Below the pieces are notes generated by a model that saw nothing but the letters and a program-made list of their open reading frames with translations, did not search any database and had not been told where the DNA came from. Shown in pieces: positions 17,632-26,477 of a stretch of DNA of 64,000 nucleotides. The first letter of the stretch is position 1. Each line of letters begins with the position of its first letter. Position numbers and translations under genes: made by a program. This stretch comes from Singulisphaera sp. GP187 (GTDB taxonomy: Bacteria > Planctomycetota > Planctomycetia > Isosphaerales > Isosphaeraceae): contig NZ_FSRB01000001.1 in NCBI RefSeq assembly GCF_900129635.1, positions 1,155,501-1,219,500 on the forward strand. Reading direction: 5' to 3'.

Positions 17632-20514
17632 TCAGTCCTCCTGTTTTTTGGGGGGCTGGACCTTGAGGTCGCCAAGGTCCATGGCCTCGCCGGGAGCGAC
17701 GATGATGTTCTTGAAGAGGTCGCCGAAGGCTTCGAACCCGGTCCGACTCACCGCGCTGTATTGAACGCCGGGAACCAGGCCTTCGACCAGAAACCGGCCG
17801 TCGTCGCCGACCCGGATGCCCGAGTTCCAGTCGCTGCCGGGGAGGATATCGTCGGTCTCGGGGTGCGGGTTCTCGGAGCCGTTGGGGCTCGTGATGAACA
17901 TCGCTTTGCGGGGACGCCCCTCGTCGTCGACGATCCGGCCGGTGAGGATTCCCCAGGGCTGGAGCTTGATAACGATCGAGCCGGATTCGTCCCCTTTGAG
18001 AAGCACCGAGCCGATCAGCTTGCGGCTTTCGTGGGCGACCACCATCCGCCTCAGTCGCTTCCCGTCCAGGGCGTGAACCTCGAAGCGGGCCGAGTCCTGG
18101 GGATAGGGGGCTGTCGCGAACATCTCGGTCATTCCTTTGACCTGCGTCCCGCCGACCGGCTGGCCGTCGGGCCCGACCACCTCGACGGCCACCGACCGGC
18201 CCGGGTCGGCCTGGAGGTCGCGGGTCGTGTCCCCGGCATTGGGAGCCAGGTCAAGCTCGGCGATGACGGTGTAGCTGCGAGCCGGGAGAAACCGGGTGGC
18301 CCGGAACGCTTGGGATTGCGGGTCATACCCCTTGATTCCCTCGTACCCCGTGGCCGGCAAATACCGATTTTCCTCGTCCCGGACGGCGATGAGCCCGCGG
18401 CCCGGCAGGGCTACGAGCTCATACCGACCCTCGGAGTCGAAGTAGGCGACTTGCTCGTGGCTGGGGGACACGCCGGCGTAGTCGCGGAGGTGCGGATTGT
18501 CGGCGAAGGGATAGTAGTTTGCGTAACCGGCCACTGGCCGCCCGGAAACCTTATCGGTGACCTTTCCCCGCACGAAGATGCCCCGCTTGAGTCGAAAATC
18601 GAAGGCAACGGGTTCGAAGGCGGGCGAGTCGGCCGGGGCCTTCAATGTGGTGATGAGGTAGGGGAGGCCCTTGCTCGGCTTGATGATCAGGCGATAGGCC
18701 GCCGCCTTGGGCAGGCCTTCAAGCTGATAGCGCCCTTCGGCGTTGGTGGTGGCTTCAATCCCTTCAGCTTGGATCAGGCTATGTTTATCGAATACGGCCG
18801 CACGGATCTCCAAACCGGCGATGGGCGAGTCGGAGTCCTTGTCGCGGGCGATTCCCTCGACCCGTCTGGTTGGTGATAGGGCGACCTGGAACCTCGGGGC
18901 ATGGACGATGAGTGGGACAGGCGTCATCCCCATCCGATCGGCCATGCGGAGCTCCGGTTCGGCCCGGCTCAGGACATGGACCGGGGTCGTGGCGATGCCC
19001 GGTCCGGTGATGAGCAGGTCGGCGATCCGGTCGCGGCCGACTCCGGTCAGCTTAAACCGGCCGTCGGGTCCGGTGACGGTCTCGATGGCCAGGAGCTTGT
19101 CGAGCGTGAGGTCGCTGAGCCCCTGCCAGAGATTACCCTCCGCGCCGTTGCGGGCCCGGGCGATCCAGCCGGTCAGGTCGCCCTTCTCGTCGAACAAGAT
19201 CCGGCTGAGCTTGATTCGGGCCGCGGCCACGGGCCGGCCCTCAAGGTCGATGACCCGCCCCTCGATCGGCGGCCCTTCCGGAATGAGTTTTACCACCTGC
19301 TCGGCGGGGCGATCGGCCCGGAGGACACCCTTGGTCCAGCCGATTCCGAAGCCGGGGGCCGAGGCGAAGATCCATGGGTAACTGGCCATGTACCCGGCCC
19401 ACCGCCAGTCCGGCTTCGGTAGGCGAATCGTGAATTGACCGTCGGGTCCACTGGTCGCCTGGGGCGTCGCGGCCTTGCGATCGAAGAAGGCCCCCCGCAC
19501 GGCAGCTCCTGCCACAGGGTGGCCGTCGGGGGCGACGATGATGCCCCGGACCTCGACTGTCTCGGCTGGTTTCCGGCCCGTCGGCTCTTCCTTGGCGGTC
19601 TGGGCCGGTGGTTTCGGTTTCGGGTTAGGCTCGGAGGAGGGTTGTGGAGGCCCGCCGCCGACGGCGATCACGTTCACCGCGGTGAGGGCGAGGACCGCCA
19701 AGAGGGCGGCCGTCGAAACCAGCTTGATCTTGGTCATGAGCATCCCTCTCAGAAGGGTGTGGGCGAGGAGCAACGCGCTGCCCGAAGCCGACCCACTCAT
19801 CACCGCGCCGACCGTCGCCCGCACCAGCGCGGCCGAGACGGTCGCCGGGGCGGTTGCAGCCGAAGCCCCGCGCGGGGCCAGGAGGGTTCCGACCGCCAGG
19901 GCCGTGACGCCCCGGCGGGTCAGCCGGCCCCCCAGACGCTGGCGGGCCTTGGCCAGCCGGCAGCGGAGCGTGGGCACCGTCCAGCCGAGTTGTTCGGCCG
20001 CTTGCTCGTAGGTCAGGCCTTCCAGGTCGCAGAGCACGACCGGAAGGCGCTGGCCTTCGGGCAGGCGGCCGATCTCCTCGTGCAGGATCGGCTTCCATTC
20101 GTGGTCGGTCTCGGGTCCGGGACGGGATCCGTTCGCGGGGGCCAGCGCCGAGAGTTCCGCCTCTTTCCTGCGCCTTCGCACCGTGTCGACGCTGGCCTGC
20201 ACGCTGGCCCGGTAGGCCACCCGGTGCAGCCAGCCCCCGAGGGCGTCGCCCCCGCGGATCGAGCCTGCCTTCTTGGCGAGCACCAGGAAGGTGGCCTGGA
20301 AGGCGTCCTCGACGTCGTGCTCGTTCCGGAGGACGGCCCGGCAAGTCGCCAGGACCATCGGTCCATGCCGATTCACCAAGGCCTCGAACGCCACCTCGTC
20401 GTTCGAGCCGGAGTAGCGGACGAGCAGCTCTCTGTCACCCAGCCCCGCGACCGAGCCGGCCCCGAAGATGTACCGGAGATGCTCGAAGGCCGTTCCCAAT
20501 GCCGCTCTCGCCAT
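17632..20514 (-). CDS. ECF sigma factor fused to membrane segment and carboxypeptidase-regulatory-like repeats
   Basis: The protein begins as an ECF sigma factor: region 2 at about residues 35-105 (EDAFQATFLVLAKKAGSIR, GGWLHRVAYR) and region 4 at about 145-200 (LPEGQRLPVVLCDLEGLTYEQAA, TLRCRLAKARQRL). An Ala-rich stretch and one membrane span follow (about 262-285, VSTAALLAVLALTAVNVIAV). From about residue 315 to the end (960) there are roughly six CarboxypepD_reg-like beta-sandwich repeats, such as GIIVAPDGHPVAGAAV, GRVIDLEGRPVAAARI and GRIVDDEGRPRKAMF. The topology suggests a cytoplasmic sigma domain tethered to an exported sensor or binding chain. The ATG at 20514 follows GAGGGAGG. No separate anti-sigma gene is adjacent. 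Confidence 0.88.
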   Translation of the reverse strand: MARAALGTAFEHLRYIFGAGSVAGLGDRELLVRYSGSNDEVAFEALVNRHGPMVLATCRAVLRNEHDVEDAFQATFLVLAKKAGSIRGGDALGGWLHRVAYRASVQASVDTVRRRRKEAELSALAPANGSRPGPETDHEWKPILHEEIGRLPEGQRLPVVLCDLEGLTYEQAAEQLGWTVPTLRCRLAKARQRLGGRLTRRGVTALAVGTLLAPRGASAATAPATVSAALVRATVGAVMSGSASGSALLLAHTLLRGMLMTKIKLVSTAALLAVLALTAVNVIAVGGGPPQPSSEPNPKPKPPAQTAKEEPTGRKPAETVEVRGIIVAPDGHPVAGAAVRGAFFDRKAATPQATSGPDGQFTIRLPKPDWRWAGYMASYPWIFASAPGFGIGWTKGVLRADRPAEQVVKLIPEGPPIEGRVIDLEGRPVAAARIKLSRILFDEKGDLTGWIARARNGAEGNLWQGLSDLTLDKLLAIETVTGPDGRFKLTGVGRDRIADLLITGPGIATTPVHVLSRAEPELRMADRMGMTPVPLIVHAPRFQVALSPTRRVEGIARDKDSDSPIAGLEIRAAVFDKHSLIQAEGIEATTNAEGRYQLEGLPKAAAYRLIIKPSKGLPYLITTLKAPADSPAFEPVAFDFRLKRGIFVRGKVTDKVSGRPVAGYANYYPFADNPHLRDYAGVSPSHEQVAYFDSEGRYELVALPGRGLIAVRDEENRYLPATGYEGIKGYDPQSQAFRATRFLPARSYTVIAELDLAPNAGDTTRDLQADPGRSVAVEVVGPDGQPVGGTQVKGMTEMFATAPYPQDSARFEVHALDGKRLRRMVVAHESRKLIGSVLLKGDESGSIVIKLQPWGILTGRIVDDEGRPRKAMFITSPNGSENPHPETDDILPGSDWNSGIRVGDDGRFLVEGLVPGVQYSAVSRTGFEAFGDLFKNIIVAPGEAMDLGDLKVQPPKKQED

Positions 20515-20727
20515 GCGCTGGCCTCCCTCAGACGTCACTCATCCCGTCCGACCCTAAAGAGGGGGCGCGCGATCGCACCATCTCGAAATTTTCTCGAAAA
20601 CATCGCCGAGTTGCCCAGGGCGCCCGGACGCCCGACGGCGAGCCTGCCCGAACGAAGCCCACGGCTCGCTTCGAGTGTCGCTATCCTGTGTTGATGTTCA
20701 GGTAAGGAGCAAGCCAAGTGACCAGGA

Positions 20728-21411
20728 TCAGCTCAATCGGTTCCAAAGTTGCTCAAATGCTTTGATGTAGGCCGAGATCAGCCGGCGCTCGTCCGTGACG
20801 GCGAAGTTCTCCTCATTGTAAAGCGCGGCACCTCGAGTCCAGTTATAACTGCCATTCAGGAGCAACCGGTTGTCAAAGAGGGCAAACTTATGGTGCATGT
20901 GATGCAGGCTCCGATCGGTCCGCAACGGGACCCCCGCCTGGTGCAATCGATCGATGTCCGACCCTTCGTCCTCCGCTTTCTCGTTATCAGTCAACACGCG
21001 CACGGCCACGCCCCGGCGATGGGCCGCCACAATGGCCTCGGACAACCGGTCGTCGGTGATCGTGAACACGCAGATATCGACGTGCTGACGTGCTCCGTCG
21101 AGCAAGTGAACAATCCGTCGCCAACACTCATCCTGGGGGCTGAAATAAGCCTCCGCCACCCGCACCTCAGTCTTCGGCTCCAAGCGATCGAGCACTTTGC
21201 ACAGCGCTTCGAGCCACGCGAGAATCCCGCCGTCGCTCGAATCCCGGAGCGCATCGCGAGCAACTTCGAACGCGAGCCGGCGCAGCTCGAGCGGCTCCAC
21301 CGCATCGCGGAGCGGTTCAAACACCTGAAACAACGCTTCGCGCTCTGACCGAGAAAGCTGATGATCTTCCAGCGTCAGAGCCAGGGTGGATTTGATCTGA
21401 TCCTTGGTCAC
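20728..21411 (-). CDS. single-HKD phospholipase D-like protein (putative nuclease)
   Basis: This 227-residue protein has one HKD motif near residues 175-195 (HHMHHKFALFDNRLLLNGSYNW) preceded by EAYFSPQDECWRRIVHLLDGARQHVDICVFTITDD, the pattern of Nuc/mitochondrial cardiolipin-hydrolase-type PLD enzymes that dimerise to build one active site. The first 75 residues form a helical region with SRSEREALFQVFEPLRD. A GTG start at 21411 has GGGGAG eight bases upstream; the in-frame ATG at 21444 has none. The closest known activities are nuclease or phosphodiesterase; the substrate is unknown. Confidence 0.82.
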   Translation of the reverse strand: MTKDQIKSTLALTLEDHQLSRSEREALFQVFEPLRDAVEPLELRRLAFEVARDALRDSSDGGILAWLEALCKVLDRLEPKTEVRVAEAYFSPQDECWRRIVHLLDGARQHVDICVFTITDDRLSEAIVAAHRRGVAVRVLTDNEKAEDEGSDIDRLHQAGVPLRTDRSLHHMHHKFALFDNRLLLNGSYNWTRGAALYNEENFAVTDERRLISAYIKAFEQLWNRLS

Positions 21412-21620
21412 CGGGTGCGCTCCCCTATTGCATTGGCGTTTCATCGTCGGTGGGAACTCGAGTGGTCCCTGGAAATCGACGCTCGACAACGAGGCGACGT
21501 TCCCGGTGGACGACCCGAGTGATCCTCCCACTCCTGACGAGGATACCCGCATTCCTGGAGCACTGCCCGCGGAATCAGAACCGATCTCAGCCGGCGAATG
21601 AGAATCGGCCCGTGCGCGAA

Positions 21621-21703
21621 GTGTGGGGGTGACACTCGGAACCCGTGCGCCCAGACCAAGGCGTTCGCACACGGGTTTCGAGCATGGCTCCGCGTGGCAA
21701 CCG
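21621..21703. repeat. degenerate copy of a palindromic repeat
   Basis: ACTCGGAACCCGTG (21634-21647) and CACGGGTTTCGAGC (21670-21683) form an imperfect inverted repeat. The segment aligns with the core hairpin at 51635-51723 (shared ACTCGGAACCCGTG, then CCAAGGC in the loop), but lacks about 12 bases of one arm. This indicates a dispersed repeat family. Confidence 0.6.
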
Positions 21704-21899
21704 GCAGGCATCGATCATCGGTGGAGGGCGTCGGTTCTCTTTTGCCGAACGAGTGAAGCGATCGCTCTTGGGATAGGCTCCAGGTCGGATGAGCCGCTTC
21801 ATGTGCGACGGAGATTTCGCTAACTCTCGCATGCGGGGCGGCTTTGTTGCGGAGGGGCTCAGGCTTCGGAATGGTTCGGGGCCACTTGCCCCGTACCGC

Positions 21900-22190
21900 A
21901 CCGCGATTCGGGGCTTTGGGGACGCGAAAGGTACGGAATCCGAGGCCCACCACTAAGGCCAGGAAGACCGTCACGGTCGCGGGCTCGGGAACGGGCTCGT
22001 AGGAACTGTCCGAGGCACGGGGACCTGGATCCGCTTGTTGACCTCCTTTGGTGAGGTGGAAGACACCGAGTGGGGACCTTATGTCGGCCCGCACCTCAGC
22101 GAGCACGCAGGGGTAGAGGTTCGGGCCGACGCTCCCTGCCACTCTGGGATTCAGTCCCGTGGTCTTGAGGTCTTTGGGTGACCGACTCAT
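21900..22190 (-). pseudogene. remnant of a PEP-CTERM exported protein gene
   Basis: A minus-strand frame contains VPEPATVTVFLALVVGLGF followed by RTFR, which is a complete PEP-CTERM sorting tail (Pro-Glu-Pro motif, one membrane span, basic end). The upstream part of the frame has no signal peptide or recognisable domain, and the frame reads on past the tail without a stop. It therefore looks like the 3' end of a decayed PEP-CTERM gene. An intact PEP-CTERM gene starts 170 bases away on the other strand. Confidence 0.6.
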
Positions 22191-22362
22191 GGGATGTTGA
22201 GTGAGGATTGTCTATGCCTGTTCATCTAAGGATTTGGCGGGTGTGCCCCTCTTGTTAACGGAGTAAGTTTTCAGTATGCTGATTCCTCGCCGCAAGCACG
22301 GATGGCGATGTGCACCCACGGATCAATTGTGCCGGAACACCCAAGTCAAGGAGGACACGGCA

Positions 22363-23301
22363 ATGAGTTTATGCTCGCGCTTTCCTTATCGTCTCTTTCA
22401 GGTGGCCGTTCTCTCTTCGATATTGGGAGGCTGGGTAAAGGCCGAACCGATCACCTATTCAGTCACGTTGCTTGGCTCGGTGAACTTTGGCAGCGGCCCC
22501 AGTTATCTCGGCTACCTATCCCCCGGTGACACAGCGGCTTTTCAGTCAGGGTCGTTCGATGAATGGGCTCATCCGTCCGTTGAAGGAAATCGCGATCTCG
22601 GCTCAGTGAACGTGAGTATCCCCGTTCCCGGATCATCCCGTGACTGGTGGAGCCTCGGAACCGCGACCTCAAGCAATGACTTGGGTGTCTCCGTGGGGAC
22701 TGGATATCACTCCTGGCCCGGGGGGGCCTACGTCTACGTTCCCGACAATGAGTTGCCGGGGTCAGGGTCGGCCCGATTCCTGGATACCGCAGTCGGGTCG
22801 CATGCCATGGCGATCAACAATCAAGGGATTGTAGCTGGCTCTTGGCAGACGTGGCAATATCCCCCCGTTACTGGCGAACAGCCTGTCATCTGGAGAACTG
22901 GCCAGGGGATTTCTCCGGTCGTCCTCGATCCGCTTGGACGGCAAGGGATCGCGTTGGCTTTGAACAACGCCACGCAGGTCGTGGGGGCGGTCCAGTCGTT
23001 GGACGGGAGAGATCATGCCTTCCTCTACGACAAGGGGGTTTTCCAGGACCTGAACGATCTTATCCCAAAAGCGACCGGCATCGTGTTGGATCGGGCGGTG
23101 GGGATCGATGGCCAGGGACGAATCGTGTCGTACGGCCAAGCTGGACCATTCGGCAGAGAGATGTATCTTTTGACTCCCACCACGATCCCTGAGCCAAACA
23201 CCTTGGCTTTCGCGTTGCTCGTGATCGCGGCCGCCACGATCAGGCAGCTTCGCGGGGCATTCGCGGAATCCCCGTCTCGCTTTGTTCGGGTGATGCGCTG
23301 A
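22363..23301 (+). CDS. PEP-CTERM sorting-domain protein with HAF-type repeats
   Basis: A 312-residue exported protein. A signal peptide (about residues 1-25, FQVAVLSSILGGWVKA) is followed by a beta-rich body with HAF-type repeat segments (HAMAINNQGIVAGSW, ALALNNATQVVGAVQ, HAFLYDKGVFQDLNDL). The C-terminus has the PEP-CTERM signal IPEPNTLAFALLVIAAATIRQLR and a longer basic tail than usual. Such proteins are exported and processed by exosortase, often with extracellular polysaccharide systems. AAGGAGG eight bases before the ATG at 22363 fixes the start. No exosortase gene is in the window. Confidence 0.82.
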   Translation: MSLCSRFPYRLFQVAVLSSILGGWVKAEPITYSVTLLGSVNFGSGPSYLGYLSPGDTAAFQSGSFDEWAHPSVEGNRDLGSVNVSIPVPGSSRDWWSLGTATSSNDLGVSVGTGYHSWPGGAYVYVPDNELPGSGSARFLDTAVGSHAMAINNQGIVAGSWQTWQYPPVTGEQPVIWRTGQGISPVVLDPLGRQGIALALNNATQVVGAVQSLDGRDHAFLYDKGVFQDLNDLIPKATGIVLDRAVGIDGQGRIVSYGQAGPFGREMYLLTPTTIPEPNTLAFALLVIAAATIRQLRGAFAESPSRFVRVMR

Positions 23302-23632
23302 GCGGCGGAAAAGAAGGTTTTCCCACGGATTCTCCAAAGGAGCAGGCGGTCTCATGTTGACGAGGCGGCGCTATCCGTCTGCTCTCGTCTTGAGGTCACG
23401 GACCGGGATGCCGGGATTGGCCAATGACGGACCGTTGGTATCCGCGATCAAGAAAAAGGTGAATTCGGCGTGCGGAGGTTCGATGAAGCCGTGACTTCCA
23501 TCGTGAATCGTGAATTGGGTATTGTTTGACTTCAGACGGCAACCAGAATGTCAAGCAAATGTAGAGATGAACGTGGATTGTTGCGGATTGGCGACGTTGA
23601 CTCAGCACTCCTGCGGCGGCGGAGCATTTGTC
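23302..23632. other. intergenic region without a supported gene
   Basis: About 330 bases after the PEP-CTERM gene. No hairpin with a T-run, RNA gene or coding frame stands out. Confidence 0.4.
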
Positions 23633-24064
23633 ATGACAGAACTTTACGTCCTACCGGGTGGTCCCCGGCCGGATTACCGCCTGGTACTGGCCTTCGTCTG
23701 GGGAGATGACGCGAATTGTGATACCGAAGGCGACTCGCAACATCCGGCCGATCGCGAATGGACCGAGCTGTATGCCCAGAAGCGATCACGCCCCGATGAA
23801 GTGTTCGACGTGAGCCCGGTTGGCGAACACCCGTTAGTTCTGAAGGTTGAGTCGTCGGCCGAATGGCTGGCCGCCGTCGTTGCGTCCATGTTGGCCGAAT
23901 CTTCGGCTGGCTCGGTCTCGGACGATCCCTGCGGGCCGTTCAACGCGGCGAAGCTCCTGCTGGACCGTATGGACGGCTTCGACATAGGAGTGGCCTGGGC
24001 ACGGTATTGGGGCAGCCCATTCCAAAAGGCAACCGCGGATAATCCCTATCCCAACCTGAAGTGA
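23633..24064 (+). CDS. hypothetical protein
   Basis: This 143-residue acidic protein (starting MTELYVLPGGPRPDYRLVLAFVWGDD) is not one I recognise. It has no signal peptide or membrane span and looks like a soluble globular protein. GGAG eight bases before the ATG at 23633 supports this start; an in-frame ATG at 23567 would add 22 residues. It shares no obvious operon with its neighbours. Confidence 0.5.
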   Translation: MTELYVLPGGPRPDYRLVLAFVWGDDANCDTEGDSQHPADREWTELYAQKRSRPDEVFDVSPVGEHPLVLKVESSAEWLAAVVASMLAESSAGSVSDDPCGPFNAAKLLLDRMDGFDIGVAWARYWGSPFQKATADNPYPNLK

Positions 24065-24335
24065 TAAATCCTTCCTCCGATACCAGCGCAGCGAGCTGCG
24101 TGGTTCAATAATTGATTGCGGTCAGCCGGGACTCGCATCGCCACAGTCTTCGCCAAATCTTCGCCAGACGCGCTAGGTGTTTTGGATAGCGGGTGTAACA
24201 AGTCGGTTGCGATCATCAGACGGCACACCCCGGCCACGCTCCGTCAACACGACAATCGCCGAAAGGCTGCGATAAAAGGACGAGGCGAGCGAATGCACGG
24301 GGAACATGATCGATCGTCACGCTGAGGGCAAGACG

Positions 24336-24749
24336 ATGAGTGCCGGATCTGGTGCAGCCGCCGCGGCCGCGATCGCGATCGCGGCGGAGATGATGAGGCG
24401 AGAGGAAGAAGAGATGACCCCCTACAATCCGGGCGAGTTAGCGGAGGGATGGGAATTTAAGATCCTCCGGGCCAATACCGCCAGGTTCCGCAATCCCGCG
24501 AAATTCCGGGCCGTGCTCGATGAGGAGCGGCGCGGCGGTTGGGTGCTGGTCGAGAAATTCGACGACTACCGCATCCGCCTGAAGCGTCCCGCCTCGACGA
24601 AGTTGATCCAGGGCGACTTCGGCGACAGTTACGATCCCTACCGGACGACCGTCGGGATGACTCATGGGGCACTGACAGCGGTCTTGATCGGAGTTTCATT
24701 CTTGGGGGTGGGCAGCCTCATGTTGTTCGTATTCCTCCTTCGTTCGTAG
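24336..24749 (+). CDS. small membrane-anchored DUF4177-like protein
   Basis: A 137-residue protein. An Ala-rich N-terminus (AAAAAAIAIAAEMMRREEEE) leads to a module at about residues 35-85 with WEFKILRANTARFRNPAKF, RRGGWVLVEKFDDYRIRLKRP, which resembles the DUF4177 beta-alpha-beta fold. One membrane span lies at the C-terminus (LTAVLIGVSFLGVGSLMLFVFLL). The ATG at 24336 follows GAGGG. An alternative ATG at 24306 adds ten residues. Function is unknown. Confidence 0.65.
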   Translation: MSAGSGAAAAAAIAIAAEMMRREEEEMTPYNPGELAEGWEFKILRANTARFRNPAKFRAVLDEERRGGWVLVEKFDDYRIRLKRPASTKLIQGDFGDSYDPYRTTVGMTHGALTAVLIGVSFLGVGSLMLFVFLLRS

Positions 24750-24871
24750 GGGGCATGAGACCCTTCGCCGGTTGTCTCCGCCCATGAATTAGGATGCAAC
24801 CAACAAGGAGGACGCCACGCCGCCATGCTCGCCCGGCAGGCCTGGCTGCGCAAGCGGGATTCCCCATCCGG

Positions 24872-25606
24872 TCACGACTCCGGCTTCATCAGCTCGGCGC
24901 GGGCGGCGGGGATCAGCATCAGGATGTGGAAGGCGAGCACCAGCGCGGCGAAGATCCCGAGGATGATCCCAACCGCATATCCGGACGAGAACTCGCCGAC
25001 CACCACGGCCGAAAAGATCAGTGCCGGGAAGACCTTCAGGCTGTGCGCCTTGAGCCGCGACCGGTCCCGGATCGTCCCCAGGTAGAGGCAGCACGCGACG
25101 ACGATGTAGAAGGCATTGCTGCTCATCGACCGGCCGATGCGCCAGGGCGGGAAGAAAGCAATGACCGTTGCCAGGCATCCAGCCAGCGAGACGGCCAGCA
25201 TCGCGAGGCGCGGAGGGGTCCAGACCAGGGGGTTGGTGAACGGCCCGGCCGAGCTCAGGAGCATGAGCACGCCCCAGTAGGCCAGCGTCACGCCCGCCGC
25301 CTGGAAGCCGGCAGCCTGCTCCCGCGCCCAGCTCCCGGTGGCGTGGACCGTCTCGCGGGACACTCGGCGGTGCGCGCCCTGCTCACCGTTGGAGGTCTCC
25401 AGCGTGTAGTTGTACTCACCCGTCCTGAGGATATGCCGGCCCATGGCCCAGAGCGCGTAGCCGACGCCGATGCAGAACACGGCGATCAGGAGGCGCTGAA
25501 GCAACTCCTTGAAGAAAGAGCGGGGCGGAGTTGCCGTGGCGTTGGCGTCCCCGACCGATGGCATCTCGCCTGGCGTTCGTTTCTCCACGCCCCTTCGCCT
25601 GGCCAT
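24872..25606 (-). CDS. hypothetical multi-pass membrane protein
   Basis: This 244-residue protein has an Arg-rich start and about six predicted membrane segments (LLIAVFCIGVGYALWAMG, GVTLAYWGVLMLLS, LAMLAVSLAGCLATVIAFF, AFYIVVACCLYLG, FPALIFSAVVVGEF, IILGIFAALVLAFHILMLI). A polar loop between the first and second spans is probably exposed. I do not recognise a family. GGGA eight bases upstream supports the start. It stands alone. Confidence 0.6.
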   Translation of the reverse strand: MARRRGVEKRTPGEMPSVGDANATATPPRSFFKELLQRLLIAVFCIGVGYALWAMGRHILRTGEYNYTLETSNGEQGAHRRVSRETVHATGSWAREQAAGFQAAGVTLAYWGVLMLLSSAGPFTNPLVWTPPRLAMLAVSLAGCLATVIAFFPPWRIGRSMSSNAFYIVVACCLYLGTIRDRSRLKAHSLKVFPALIFSAVVVGEFSSGYAVGIILGIFAALVLAFHILMLIPAARAELMKPES

Positions 25607-26229
25607 GCGTCATTCCCGTCGAGATAATCCGCCGGGTGGGTTCATCGCCCAGCGGTCCAGATCTACGCGGGGAGATGCCGCCGGTGACGCGATCGCCGAT
25701 CAAGTAGGTAGTGATTTGATCCAGAGGTGCTGAACCGACAAGACGCAGCCAAATGCGGCGGGGAAGCCCCTCCCGGCTGAGGGGTGAGGATCGGGGTGCG
25801 CCTCCGCCTGGGCGCGGGGGCCTGAGGCACCGGGATTGCGTTGTCCTGAAGAGGTCTGACCGGGTCCAAGCCCACGTGAAGAGCGAGCGGAAGACCGCGT
25901 AGGCCGCGGGAGCGAGCCGCCGAAATCGTCGAGCGATCGGACCCGGAGAGAATCGGGTGGGAAATTCAGGTAGATGTCCCGAAGCGGAAATGAAAACGCC
26001 ACCTGAAGCATGCACCTGCCAAGGAAAATGCCACGTCCTGCGATTCGGAAGACATCTAGATTTTTCGGCTTGAATTGGCGGTACGACGGACTGCGAATTG
26101 GAATGGATATAAAGATCCCGTTCTTCCTCAAAGCGAGTATCTGGTACTACGGCTTCAAAGATTTAGGGGATCTTTTGACTGCGGGATGGCAGGAGGGCAA
26201 ATTCTGTTCAGTCTTTGACTTACGTCGAA
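25607..26229. other. intergenic region without a supported gene
   Basis: About 620 bases between the hypothetical membrane protein start and the tRNA. Several overlapping open frames exist on both strands, as expected in GC-rich DNA, but none has a recognisable product. The part from about 25990 to 26220 is clearly more AT-rich than the surroundings. Confidence 0.4.
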
Positions 26230-26302
26230 TGGAGACGAAGGGGATCGAACCCTCAACCTCCTGGTTGCAAACCAGGCGCTCTCCCAATTGAGCTACGTCC
26301 CC
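26230..26302 (-). tRNA. tRNA-Ala (anticodon TGC)
   Basis: The minus strand folds as a 73-base tRNA: acceptor GGGGACG pairing with CGTCTCC, including the G3-U70 wobble that identifies tRNA-Ala. The D-loop contains GCTCAATTGGGAGAGC. The anticodon stem-loop CCTGGTTTGCAACCAGG has anticodon TGC, and the T-arm is GAGGGTTCGATCCCCTT. The discriminator base is A. The CCA end is not encoded. Confidence 0.96.
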
Positions 26303-26477
26303 GTGGTGGACCACAGGTGGGCCATCGCGTCCTTGCGGGTACGAGGGTCGCGATCGTGTGGCCGTTTCTCTCAGTCGCCCCTATCTTACACATCGACCGT
26401 GATGTTGGCTAGAGGTCCTGGGGACCTTCGGCGAACACTTTTGGTTGACGGTTGTAAGGGCTCGATATCAGCTTGTG

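Noticed and set aside
17572..18876. 434-residue plus-strand open frame opposite the sigma fusion
   Set aside because: It is the antisense shadow of the CarboxypepD_reg repeats; it has no domain and GC-rich codon bias explains the open frame.
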